This document shows, in pieces, positions 6,836-13,558 of a stretch of DNA of 13,558 nt; the first letter of the stretch is position 1; each line of letters opens with the position of its first letter. The DNA is from an uncultured Christensenellaceae bacterium. Lineage in GTDB: Bacteria > Bacillota > Clostridia > Christensenellales > CAG-138. The translations under genes and the position numbers were made by a program. The notes below the pieces were generated by a model that was given only the letters and a program-made list of their open reading frames with translations, made no database searches and was not told the origin of the DNA. The DNA is taken from NCBI GenBank assembly GCA_902475645.1, contig CABSAH010000029.1, positions 1 through 13,558 on the forward strand. The letters are read 5' to 3'.

Positions 6836-8603
6836 CCTCGTTACCTCCGTCCGTCAGGCTCCTTATTTCGGAATTAAGCTCGGCCATTATTTCGCCATAG
6901 CGCGCCTTGGTTTCGCTTTCCGGAACGTATTTCAGCCTGCCTATGGCTTCGCGCACGGGCAGCGTGCTCAATTTATTGAAGCTTGCGCCGTTTTCAAGCG
7001 CGTCCTTGCCCAAATCATAATAGGCAAGTATGGTTTTTAGCATCATGCACTGCTTTTCGGGGGAGGTGTAAGTATCCACCTCGTGGAAAGCGTTCTGGTG
7101 CAGATAATCCTCGCGTATGCTGCGCGCGGCCTCAAGCGTGAGCCTGTCGGCAAAGCTGAGCGCGTCTATACCCACAAGGCGGACTATTTCCTCAAGCTCG
7201 CTTTCCTCCTGAAGTATGGTCATGGTGCGCTTTACCATGCCGGCCCATTCGCCGCTCACGTTGCGGTCGAACCAGTTTTCCAGCCTGTCAAGATAAAGCG
7301 AATAGCTTTGCAGCCAGTCTATCGCGGGGAAGTGGCGCGCATAGGCAAGCTTGCTCGAAAGGCCCCAGTATACCTTAACTATTCTAAGCGTCGCCTGCGA
7401 TACGGGCTCGCTTATGTCTCCGCCCGGGGGTGAAACCGCGCCTATGGCGGTTATTGCGCCGGTGCGCCCTTCCTTGCCCAGCGCCCTTACGCAGCCCGCG
7501 CGCTCATAGAACTCCGCAAGGCGGCTCGATAGATACGCGGGGTAGCCTTCTTCGCCGGGCATTTCCTCAAGGCGGCCGCTCATTTCGCGCAGCGCCTCCG
7601 CCCAGCGGCTGGTGGAATCCGCCATTATGGCCACCTTATAGCCCATGTCGCGGAAATATTCGGCTATTGTTATGCCGGTATATATGCTCGCTTCGCGCGC
7701 GGCCACGGGCATGTCCGACGTGTTTGCTATAAGCACCGTGCGCTTCATAAGGCTCAGCCCCGTGCGCGGGTCCTTGAGTTCGGGGAACTCCATAAGCACG
7801 TCCGTCATTTCGTTGCCGCGTTCGCCGCAGCCAACGTATACTATAATGTCTGCATCGGCCCACTTGGCAAGCTGATGCTGCACAACGGTCTTTCCGCTGC
7901 CGAACGGCCCGGGAACCGCCGCCACGCCGCCCTTTGCAACGGGGAACAGCGTGTCTATTACCCTTTGGCCCGTTACCATCGGCTCCGTGGGGGCAAGCTT
8001 TTCCTTATAGGGCCTGCCGCGGCGCACGGGCCACTTCTGGAGCATGGGCAGCTCGATTTCGCCCTTATCGGTAGCGATTTTCGCTATCGGCTCAAGCACG
8101 TTCGCTTCGCCCGAATATATCCATGTTACCTTGCCGCTTACGCCGTTGGGCACCATTATTTTATGGAGCACGGCATCTGTTTCCTGCACCGTGCCCAGCA
8201 CGTCGCCCGCGCTCACGTCGTCGCCCACGTTTGCAACGGGAACAAAGCTCCAAAGCTTTTCGTGGTCAATGGCGTTTACGCTTATGCCGCGGTTTATTCT
8301 GTCTCCCGCCTGCTCGCGTATAACGTTCAGGGGGCGCTGTATGCCGTCGTATATCGATTCTATAAGCCCCGGCGCAAGCTCAACGCTAAGCGGCGCGCCC
8401 GTCGATTCAACCGGCTCGCCCGGGCCTATGCCGCCCGTTTCTTCATATACCTGTATGCTCGCGCGGTCAGAGCGCAGCTCTATAACCTCGCCTATAAGCT
8501 TTTTTTCACTAACGCGCACAACGTCGTACATTTGAACGTCCGCCATGCCGTCGGCCACTATAAGGGGGCCTGATACCTTCACTATGGTTCCTTTTACTGC
8601 CAT
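6828..8603 (-). CDS. ntpA: V-type ATP synthase catalytic subunit A
   Basis: This is the catalytic subunit that binds and hydrolyses (or makes) ATP in the cytoplasmic head. The 591 residues match the family. Visible motifs are the P-loop GPFGSGKT (232-239), the catalytic glutamate in GCGERGNE (Glu261) and the Walker B region VAIMADSTSRWAEALRE (324-340). The segment GRLEEMPGEEGYPAYLSSRL (343-362) is typical of A. The A-type insertion of about 80-90 residues between the N-terminal barrel and the P-loop (about 112-195) is present, which separates it from F-type beta subunits. All catalytic residues checked are intact, so the enzyme should be active. AAGGAG lies eight bases before the ATG and overlaps the end of the subunit F gene. 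Confidence 0.98.
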   Translation of the reverse strand: MAVKGTIVKVSGPLIVADGMADVQMYDVVRVSEKKLIGEVIELRSDRASIQVYEETGGIGPGEPVESTGAPLSVELAPGLIESIYDGIQRPLNVIREQAGDRINRGISVNAIDHEKLWSFVPVANVGDDVSAGDVLGTVQETDAVLHKIMVPNGVSGKVTWIYSGEANVLEPIAKIATDKGEIELPMLQKWPVRRGRPYKEKLAPTEPMVTGQRVIDTLFPVAKGGVAAVPGPFGSGKTVVQHQLAKWADADIIVYVGCGERGNEMTDVLMEFPELKDPRTGLSLMKRTVLIANTSDMPVAAREASIYTGITIAEYFRDMGYKVAIMADSTSRWAEALREMSGRLEEMPGEEGYPAYLSSRLAEFYERAGCVRALGKEGRTGAITAIGAVSPPGGDISEPVSQATLRIVKVYWGLSSKLAYARHFPAIDWLQSYSLYLDRLENWFDRNVSGEWAGMVKRTMTILQEESELEEIVRLVGIDALSFADRLTLEAARSIREDYLHQNAFHEVDTYTSPEKQCMMLKTILAYYDLGKDALENGASFNKLSTLPVREAIGRLKYVPESETKARYGEIMAELNSEIRSLTDGGNEDA

Positions 8604-8616
8604 GTGCCGCTCCTTA

Positions 8617-8943
8617 TCAATTAAATAATATGTCTGCGCCTATCGCTTTTTCAACGTTGCTCTTTATCTGCGCCATTGCAACGCCCGTGCTGCCGTGCGA
8701 ATCGGGAATGGGAATTATCGCCGGCACGGATTCGCGCTTGTATTGCTCCACCGCTTCGCCGCACTGGGCAAAAAGCGGCTCGGTTATGAATATCACCTTA
8801 ACGCCGTCCTTGGCAAGCCTGTGTATGCGCCGCGCAGCCGCCGCGCCGTCCGTTTCCGCAAATACGGCAAGCCCCGCCGCCTTTGCAAGCAGCACGCTGT
8901 CGCGGTCGCCTATCATGGCTATTTCGTTGAAATCATTCGCCAT
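8617..8943 (-). CDS. ntpG: V-type ATP synthase subunit F
   Basis: Subunit F is a small part of the central stalk that binds D and, in some enzymes, modulates ATP hydrolysis. The 108-residue protein has the family's Rossmann-like start, IAMIGDRDSVLLAKAAGL (8-25), and the segment VKVIFITEPLF (48-58). A flexible C-terminal part begins near PIPDSHGSTGVAMAQIKSNVEKAIG, including the conserved IP[I/D]..G stretch. The start overlaps the end of the subunit C gene by 11 bases, with AAAGGATG upstream. Only 13 bases separate it from ntpA. The symbol follows the E. hirae naming, in which NtpG is subunit F. Confidence 0.93.
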   Translation of the reverse strand: MANDFNEIAMIGDRDSVLLAKAAGLAVFAETDGAAAARRIHRLAKDGVKVIFITEPLFAQCGEAVEQYKRESVPAIIPIPDSHGSTGVAMAQIKSNVEKAIGADILFN

Positions 8944-9922
8944 ATAGCATCCTCATCCTTTCCGCGATAACGTCCGCGCCGAGCCTGTTCCTCAGCGCCG
9001 TCATAACAAGCCTTATAACCCTTGCCTCCTGCCGCTTTGCAAGCAGAAAGCCTATTACGGGGGCAATGGTATCTATATCGCCCTTGCCGCGCGAGGCTAA
9101 GCGCATAAGCGCATTGTCCCGCGCCCGTTCAAGCGCCGCCGCGCTGCCGCTTTGGGCGTATTCCTCAAGCCCCTTGCGCATTTCCGCCTTCAGTTCGCCT
9201 GCGGGCAGCGTTTTTGCGCAGCCTTCGCCCATGTGGGCCTTGTATGCCTTTATTACGGCTGCCGTTTCAATGTCCCCGCCCGTGAGCAGAAGCGCTTCAA
9301 GCCGCCTTTCGTCCGCGCCGAGCGCCTTCATGCGCGCCATGGCTATAAGATTGTCGAAATCGCACGTTGCCTTAAAATAGGCTTTTACAAAGCCGTCCCC
9401 GTTCGCAAGGGCGTGGTCAATATAGCCCTGGTCTATAATGGTGCTTATGCGCGCGGGGTCTATGCGTCCGGCGGATATTTCAGCCTCCGCCCTGTCCATA
9501 GCGGCGGCCATATTCTCCGGCAAAGCCCTGTAATCCTTTGCCTGCACCATGCGCATCAGCTCCTTTGGCTCATATAGCCCGCCGTTTGCATAAACGTCGC
9601 CCTCGGGGGCGTTTATAAGCCGCTGCTTTAGGAACAGCTTCAAATTGGTAACGTCCGCGCCCATGAAGAATATGTCCGTTAGCATTTCGTTCGTGGTCAC
9701 TTCTTTTATAAGCGCGTTCGTCCTTTCAAGCTCGCCCTCTATAAGCGCCTCGCTGTCAAGATATTCGGCCTCCGGCCTTGCGCCGTAGCCCGCCTCCGTA
9801 AGTATGCGCCATGCTTCATCGGCCGTGCCTTCGCTCATCCGCTTCACCGTTTCGCGGTCTATAAGGCTGCGCTCACGCGAGCGTATGCGCGAAACGGCGT
9901 ATATTGCGCTGTTCTGTGGCAT
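8933..9922 (-). CDS. ntpC: V-type ATP synthase subunit C (d-type collar)
   Basis: This subunit forms the collar between the central D/F shaft and the membrane K ring, corresponding to eukaryotic subunit d. The 329-residue length is typical. The sequence is almost entirely predicted helix. It opens with a family-like start (YAVSRIRSRERSLI, 8-21), and other family-like patches are ADVTNLKLFLKQRL and the end LRNRLGADVIAERMRMLY. Sequence conservation in this family is low, so the call rests on length, these patches and the position between E and F genes. The start ATG has an AAGGCGGT-like ribosome binding site somewhat further upstream than usual, and there are 28 bases to the ntpE stop. Confidence 0.93.
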   Translation of the reverse strand: MPQNSAIYAVSRIRSRERSLIDRETVKRMSEGTADEAWRILTEAGYGARPEAEYLDSEALIEGELERTNALIKEVTTNEMLTDIFFMGADVTNLKLFLKQRLINAPEGDVYANGGLYEPKELMRMVQAKDYRALPENMAAAMDRAEAEISAGRIDPARISTIIDQGYIDHALANGDGFVKAYFKATCDFDNLIAMARMKALGADERRLEALLLTGGDIETAAVIKAYKAHMGEGCAKTLPAGELKAEMRKGLEEYAQSGSAAALERARDNALMRLASRGKGDIDTIAPVIGFLLAKRQEARVIRLVMTALRNRLGADVIAERMRMLYGE

Positions 9923-9950
9923 AATCGTGTTACCGCCTTCCCTTTAGACT

Positions 9951-10556
9951 TTATCGGCTGAACAGTATTGCAGCCACCGCGCTTTCCTCCGCCGCGCGCA
10001 CTTCCCTGAGCACCGCCGCAAAGGAGCAGTTCTTTTCGTAGCCCGCGGCCCTTAGTATGAATCCGCCCTTTATGCCTGCGTCCGCCTGCCCCAATGTAAG
10101 CGGGGCGCGGTTGCTTTGGGCAAGCGCTGCGTTAACCTCGTCCAGCACGCGCCTTGCGTTTTCCGCATCCCGCGCGGCGGGCATAACGGCTTCGCCGCCC
10201 TCGGCCTCGCGCAGAAGCAGCGCCTTTATAAGCGCGCTGCGTTCGGCGTCGCTCTGCTGCTCCATGCGCTCCGCCGCCAGCGCAAACGCCTCGTCTATAA
10301 GCGTGCGCTTCACCTTCAATGCGTATTTTCTTGAATCAAGCGCGGCATTGGTGCGGTTCTTCTCCTGCGCCGCGTCGTTAAGCCGCCTTGCTCTAAGCTC
10401 CGTTTCGTTTTCTATGCGGAAGCATTCGTCCTTGGCTATCAGCATTATCTCAGCCGCCTGCGCGTCGGCATCGGCCGTCATGGCGTCCGCCTCCGCCCGT
10501 GCATCCGCCAGTATGCGCCCTATCAGCGCATCGGCGCCCGAATTGTTGTTCAGCAT
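9951..10556 (-). CDS. ntpE: V-type ATP synthase subunit E
   Basis: Subunit E pairs with subunit H/G to form the peripheral stalks that hold the head still against the rotor. The protein is 201 residues from the chosen start. Its N-terminal half (about 8-90) is an Ala/Glu/Asp/Arg-rich helix suited to a long coiled coil. The C-terminal half is more mixed and ends in a globular part (GGFILRAAGYEKNCSFAAVLREV). ATG at 10556 is preferred because GGGGAGGA lies 7 bases upstream of it; the longer TTG start at 10577 would place that ribosome binding site inside the gene. The gene is 24 bases after ntpK and before ntpC. Family identity rests on position, length, the coiled-coil pattern and the C-terminal motif. 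Confidence 0.92.
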   Translation of the reverse strand: MLNNNSGADALIGRILADARAEADAMTADADAQAAEIMLIAKDECFRIENETELRARRLNDAAQEKNRTNAALDSRKYALKVKRTLIDEAFALAAERMEQQSDAERSALIKALLLREAEGGEAVMPAARDAENARRVLDEVNAALAQSNRAPLTLGQADAGIKGGFILRAAGYEKNCSFAAVLREVRAAEESAVAAILFSR

Positions 10557-10580
10557 ACCCGGTTCCTCCCCACGCAAAAA

Positions 10581-11117
10581 TTACGCGAAGAGCACCAGGA
10601 ACACGCTGACTATAAGCGCAAGCAGTGCGTAGGTTTCAACCATCAGCGCAAGCATCATGCCGTTGCCGAAGCCGTCCGCGCGCTTTGCAAGCATCTGTAT
10701 GCCGCTTACCGAAACATTGCCCTGGTGTATTGCGGAAATAAGGCCGCCGACGCCGACAGGCAGACCGGCTATCAGGTAGGAAAGACCCTTTTGCAGGGTT
10801 ATGCCGTCCGTATTGCCGCCAAGAATTCCGGAGAATATAAGTATAAGTATTGCAACGGCGAAGCCGTATATGCCCTGCGAGCCGGGCAGAAGCTGAAGCA
10901 CCAGGCAGTTACCGAAGCGCTCGGGCTGATCCGCTATAACGCCGGCCGCCGCCTGGCCCGCCCTGCCAACGCCTATCATGGAGCCTATGCCCGCAAGTAT
11001 CGCCGCAATGAATACGCCGAGCGCCGTAAACAGTATGCCGACGTGGTTTTCGGTCAGGTTAGAAAAAATGCTTGCGTTCTGGGCTATGTTTTCCATTTCA
11101 AAAAGTAGGGTTTCCAT
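10581..11117 (-). CDS. ntpK: V-type ATP synthase subunit K (membrane rotor ring)
   Basis: Subunit K is the duplicated proteolipid that forms the ion-carrying rotor ring. The 178-residue protein has four membrane helices as two related hairpins. The first contains LPGSQGIYGF (77-86) and the second VETYALLAL (160-168). Glu161 is the ion-carrying carboxylate. Leu77, Ser80, Gln81, Gln132 and Glu161 line up with Leu61, Thr64, Gln65, Gln110 and Glu139, the Na+ ligands in E. hirae NtpK; Ser for Thr is conservative. This supports Na+ coupling. The N-terminus is about 20 residues longer than in E. hirae; ATG at 11096 is a shorter alternative, but AAAAAGGAG lies before the first ATG. The 72-base gap upstream contains a hairpin. 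Confidence 0.97.
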   Translation of the reverse strand: METLLFEMENIAQNASIFSNLTENHVGILFTALGVFIAAILAGIGSMIGVGRAGQAAAGVIADQPERFGNCLVLQLLPGSQGIYGFAVAILILIFSGILGGNTDGITLQKGLSYLIAGLPVGVGGLISAIHQGNVSVSGIQMLAKRADGFGNGMMLALMVETYALLALIVSVFLVLFA

Positions 11118-11164
11118 TGTGTTATCTGCTCCTTTTTAATGTTTGTTGAATAATTTTATTTGCT

Positions 11165-11178
11165 CCCGCCGGGGCGGG
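11165..11178 (-). promoter_or_regulatory. GC hairpin between ntpI and ntpK
   Basis: In the only gap of note inside the operon, a GC-only inverted repeat (CCCGCC at 11165-11170 with GGCGGG at 11173-11178) forms a tight 5-bp stem with a CCCG loop in the mRNA. It is followed by an AU-rich stretch and the strong AAAAAGGAG of ntpK. No U-tract follows on the minus strand, so it is not an intrinsic terminator. It may be an mRNA processing or stability element ahead of the highly needed ring subunit. Confidence 0.4.
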
Positions 11179-11189
11179 TAAAACGAAGG

Positions 11190-13118
11190 TTAGTCGGATG
11201 CTTTATCCATTATGTTCACGGTTTCCGTATTCATGCAAAGCGGCCTGAACCTTACGCCGTCCGCCTCGTAGAACTTGCCGAAGAACTCAATGAACTGAAG
11301 CCTTGCCGTATGCGCAAACGCGCCCAGCGTATTTATGAAAAGGCTGAACAGGTGCAGCACGATAAGCAGCACCGCCGCGAACAGGAAGCCTATTATAATG
11401 CCCGCTATGCCAAGGCCGCCGAACGCATCGCCCACCATGCCGCCTATAAGATTGAACACCATGCCCATTGCGCCGGAAACGAGGCCGAGCGCGAATATGC
11501 GCACATATGAAAGAATATCGCTCAAATACCCGGTTATGTTATAGAGCGCGCTTAAGCCCTTGCCAAGGCGCAGTATTGGATTTTTGACCGAACGGCCGGA
11601 GAACAGCAAAAGCATACCCCCGCCGAGTATTATAAGCACAAGCGACACCGTTTTTATTGCGGGCGCGGCAAAAAGCAATATAAGCCCCGTTAAAAGCAGC
11701 ATCCAGCTAAGCTGATCGAATATTGCGCTTTGTGGGTCGCCGTCGCGGAAGCACATATACATTTTGACTATTATGCCCGTATACATATGCACAAGGCCCA
11801 ACCCGCAGGACAGCAGCATCATCTGCATAACGTCCGTCATGGGGTCGAACAGCAGCGGGAATATATCCGTATTGAACAGCTTGTTCCAGTCCACGCCGAA
11901 GAACGTGCCTATGAACGGCGCGCACAGCATTGTTGAAAGCCCGCCGTAGGTTATTACCTTTACCAGCTTTGCCGTATCCCCGCGCGGCTTTATGAAGCGG
12001 GTGAAAAGCAAGCCGCCTATGAAAAGCAGCAGGCCGTAGCCGAAGTCCGAAAGCATCATGCCGAAGAACAAAAAGTAGAACGGCGCCATCACCGCCGCCG
12101 CGTCCACCCCGCGATACGAGGGCAGCGCGTACATTTCGGTTATGACCTCAAACGGCTCTATAAGCTTTTTATTCTTGGTAACGCTGGGCGGATTTTCATC
12201 GTCGTAAGGATCGCGCGTTTCCATATAATACGCATCCGTAACGGAGGATACGGCAAGCCGTATTTCGTCCAGCTTGTCCGCACGCGCCCAACCGTCCAGT
12301 ATATATACGCATTGGGTGGCTTTAAGCGCCGTTTCGCCCTCCGCACGCTGCTTTTCTATTGCGTATGCGTCGGCCGCCATGTCAAGCTCGGCGCGCTTTT
12401 CGGCCGCGGCGGTAAGCTCGAGCGCAATGCGTTCAAGCTCCGCGTCAATAGCCGCTATCTGCTCCGCCGCCCTTTCTATGTTTTCGCTTGCGGTGCCGGT
12501 GAGCTTTGGCGGTATGAATTCGTTAAGCCCCGCGTCCTTAACGTAGCGCAGTATAACGTCCCGCGCGTCCTTTGCGCAGGCTATGACCACCGCCTTGCCG
12601 CCCTCGCTTGCATAGACTTCAAGCCCTATGCGCTCGTCAAGCACCGCTTCAAGCTGCCCTATCGCGTCCATGGCCTTGGCGTCCGCCGTGCCAAGAATAT
12701 AGGCAATATGCCGCGTTGCGTGTATATCCTCAAGCGGGGTCAGCATTTCGCGGAAGGGCGCAAGCTGCGCCGTAAGCGCAAGCAGCCTTTCCCGCTCCGC
12801 TCTTTGAACCGCCTGCTCCGCCTCCAAAGCCTCTATGCTTTGGCAAAGCTCGTCCCCCTTTGGCTTGGCTGTTGCAAGCTCCTCCTCCGTGCATTGCGGG
12901 GTGGGGGAGAGCATGGGCTTTTTGTAATACGGCTTTATGGCCTTGCGCGCCGCGTTAAGCCTATCCGCCTTGGCGGTAAGCTGCCTTAGCCTTTCGCTGT
13001 CGCTCAATTCCCCTTCGGAAATGAGCTGAACGGCATTGAGCCTTTGGAGCGCATGAAGGGTGCTGTCCCTTTCGCACGGCAGACCTATAAGCGTAAGCCG
13101 CTTCATCGGAACTATCAT
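11190..13118 (-). CDS. ntpI: V-type ATP synthase subunit I (a-type stator)
   Basis: Subunit I is the membrane stator that provides the ion path next to the K ring and anchors the peripheral stalks. The 642-residue protein has a cytoplasmic N-terminal half (about 1-335) with two long coiled-coil stretches (about 40-120 and 212-262). A membrane half follows with about seven to eight helices from about 341. Arg540 in LSYVRIFALGL and Arg606 in HTARLQFIEFFGKFYEADG match the two essential arginines of the family. The family start MIVPMKRLTLIG is present. Its ATG overlaps the stop of the upstream H/G gene by 4 bases, with AGGAAAGG further upstream, implying coupled translation. All key residues seen are intact. 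Confidence 0.97.
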   Translation of the reverse strand: MIVPMKRLTLIGLPCERDSTLHALQRLNAVQLISEGELSDSERLRQLTAKADRLNAARKAIKPYYKKPMLSPTPQCTEEELATAKPKGDELCQSIEALEAEQAVQRAERERLLALTAQLAPFREMLTPLEDIHATRHIAYILGTADAKAMDAIGQLEAVLDERIGLEVYASEGGKAVVIACAKDARDVILRYVKDAGLNEFIPPKLTGTASENIERAAEQIAAIDAELERIALELTAAAEKRAELDMAADAYAIEKQRAEGETALKATQCVYILDGWARADKLDEIRLAVSSVTDAYYMETRDPYDDENPPSVTKNKKLIEPFEVITEMYALPSYRGVDAAAVMAPFYFLFFGMMLSDFGYGLLLFIGGLLFTRFIKPRGDTAKLVKVITYGGLSTMLCAPFIGTFFGVDWNKLFNTDIFPLLFDPMTDVMQMMLLSCGLGLVHMYTGIIVKMYMCFRDGDPQSAIFDQLSWMLLLTGLILLFAAPAIKTVSLVLIILGGGMLLLFSGRSVKNPILRLGKGLSALYNITGYLSDILSYVRIFALGLVSGAMGMVFNLIGGMVGDAFGGLGIAGIIIGFLFAAVLLIVLHLFSLFINTLGAFAHTARLQFIEFFGKFYEADGVRFRPLCMNTETVNIMDKASD

Positions 13119-13426
13119 GCCTGCCCCGCCTTTCCTATTATATATTCCGCCGCCGCAAAAAGCTGCTTTTCGGCTTCGGCGCGCTCGCCGTCCGCTTTTT
13201 TGGCGTTTTCGGCCATTATTGCGCGGTAAAGCTTCCGCCCTTCGGCCTCCGCCCTTTCCTCCGCCGCGGATAGCTGCGCGCGCTGCTCCGTGCGTGCATC
13301 GGCTGTGGCTTTGTCCGCCGCGGCCTGCGCCGCGTCAATGCGTTCGCGCGCTTCCGCCGCGGCCTGTTTTTTTATCGCCGCTGCCTGCTCCTCCGCTGCG
13401 GCAATGCGTTCAATCATGGTTGCCAA
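13115..13426 (-). CDS. ntpF: V-type ATP synthase subunit H/G (peripheral stalk)
   Basis: This is the small coiled-coil partner of subunit E in the peripheral stalks (called G, H or NtpF). The protein is about 103 residues, almost wholly Ala/Glu/Arg/Lys/Gln-rich helix, with a short C-terminal FAAAEYIIGKAG typical of the family. Two starts compete. TTG at 13426 sits 8 bases after AAGGAGG, an ideal distance; ATG at 13417 sits about 17 bases after it and would shorten the protein by three residues. TTG was chosen on spacing. An upstream in-frame extension to 13543 is rejected because it has Cys/His-rich, non-coiled sequence and contains the ribosome binding site. It is the first gene of the operon; the call rests on composition, length and position as in the E. 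hirae ntpFIKECGABD order. Confidence 0.85.
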   Translation of the reverse strand: MATMIERIAAAEEQAAAIKKQAAAEARERIDAAQAAADKATADARTEQRAQLSAAEERAEAEGRKLYRAIMAENAKKADGERAEAEKQLFAAAEYIIGKAGQA

Positions 13427-13455
13427 GGCTTTCTCCTCCTTTTGCTTACGCCCGT

Positions 13456-13487
13456 GCCATAAGCAATGATTATTGCTTGCATTTGGC
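13456..13487 (-). promoter_or_regulatory. Leader hairpin of the V-ATPase operon
   Basis: AAGCAAT (13461-13467) and ATTGCTT (13472-13478) form a perfect 7-bp stem with a 4-base loop. GCCA (13456-13459) and TGGC (13484-13487) can extend it across an uneven internal loop. It lies about 30 bases before the first start codon. It could be an operator or an mRNA leader structure; there is no U-tract for termination. Confidence 0.4.
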
Positions 13488-13544
13488 ATATAACGGCATT
13501 TCAATACATTGTTACACGATGCGGTTCTTAGCCCGCTAATCATA

Positions 13545-13550
13545 ATTATA
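13545..13550 (-). promoter_or_regulatory. Candidate -10 box for the V-ATPase operon
   Basis: A perfect TATAAT lies on the minus strand at 13550-13545 in an AT-rich stretch, about 120 bases before the first start codon. The matching -35 would fall beyond the window edge, so it cannot be tested here. No better -35/-10 pair was found in the 13427-13558 gap. Confidence 0.35.
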
Positions 13551-13558
13551 AATAAATA

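Noticed and set aside
5444..6877. A 477-codon open frame on the plus strand opposite ntpB
   Set aside because: It is the antisense shadow of a firmly identified gene. The translation is a biased mix rich in Arg, Ala and Tyr with no domain pattern, and it arises because the real gene rarely uses codons that read as stops in that frame.
10557..10577. TTG start for subunit E at 10577
   Set aside because: The GGGGAGGA ribosome binding site lies downstream of it, at the right distance from ATG 10556.
13427..13543. N-terminal extension of the first V-ATPase gene up to 13543
   Set aside because: The extra 39 residues are Cys/His/Asn-rich, unlike the coiled-coil family, and would place a strong AAGGAGG ribosome binding site inside the coding region.

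Overview
The window reads as bacterial chromosome from a fermentative anaerobe, most likely a Clostridia-type member of the Bacillota. The grounds are a bacterial V-type ATPase in the Enterococcus/Clostridium gene order, a two-subunit iron-sulfur L-serine dehydratase, an RsgI-like anti-sigma protein and strong AAGGAGG-type ribosome binding sites. Base composition is fairly GC-rich by eye, yet isoleucine is mostly encoded by ATA. The genus cannot be told from the sequence.

Layout. Positions 1-2700, plus strand: the 3' part of an AAA/DUF4143 ATPase gene (its start lies outside the window), followed 11 bases later by sdaAB and sdaAA, which overlap by 4 bases. Positions 2701-2809: a convergent gap with a possible degenerate repeat and a clear intrinsic terminator. 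Positions 2810-4673, minus strand: an ECF-type sigma factor gene followed, after one base, by a membrane anti-sigma protein with an RsgI-like core and two extracellular PepSY domains. Positions 4674-4796: a compact junction where the terminator of the next operon and the promoter of the sigma operon share bases. Positions 4797-13426, minus strand: nine V-type ATPase genes in the order ntpF-I-K-E-C-G-A-B-D (subunits H/G, I/a, K/c, E, C/d, F, A, B, D), tightly packed with several overlaps. Positions 13427-13558: the leader of that operon, with a hairpin and a possible -10 box.

How the genes work together. The V-ATPase set is complete for a bacterial enzyme: catalytic A3B3 head, D/F/C central stalk, E/H peripheral stalks, the K ring and the stator I. 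The K ring keeps the ligand pattern of Na+-binding rings, so a Na+-coupled enzyme is the best guess. Serine dehydratase turns L-serine into pyruvate and ammonia. The sigma/anti-sigma pair looks like a self-contained envelope-signalling module with unknown signal and regulon. No RNA gene, CRISPR array or transposon was recognised, and no gene-free stretch exceeds about 130 bases.
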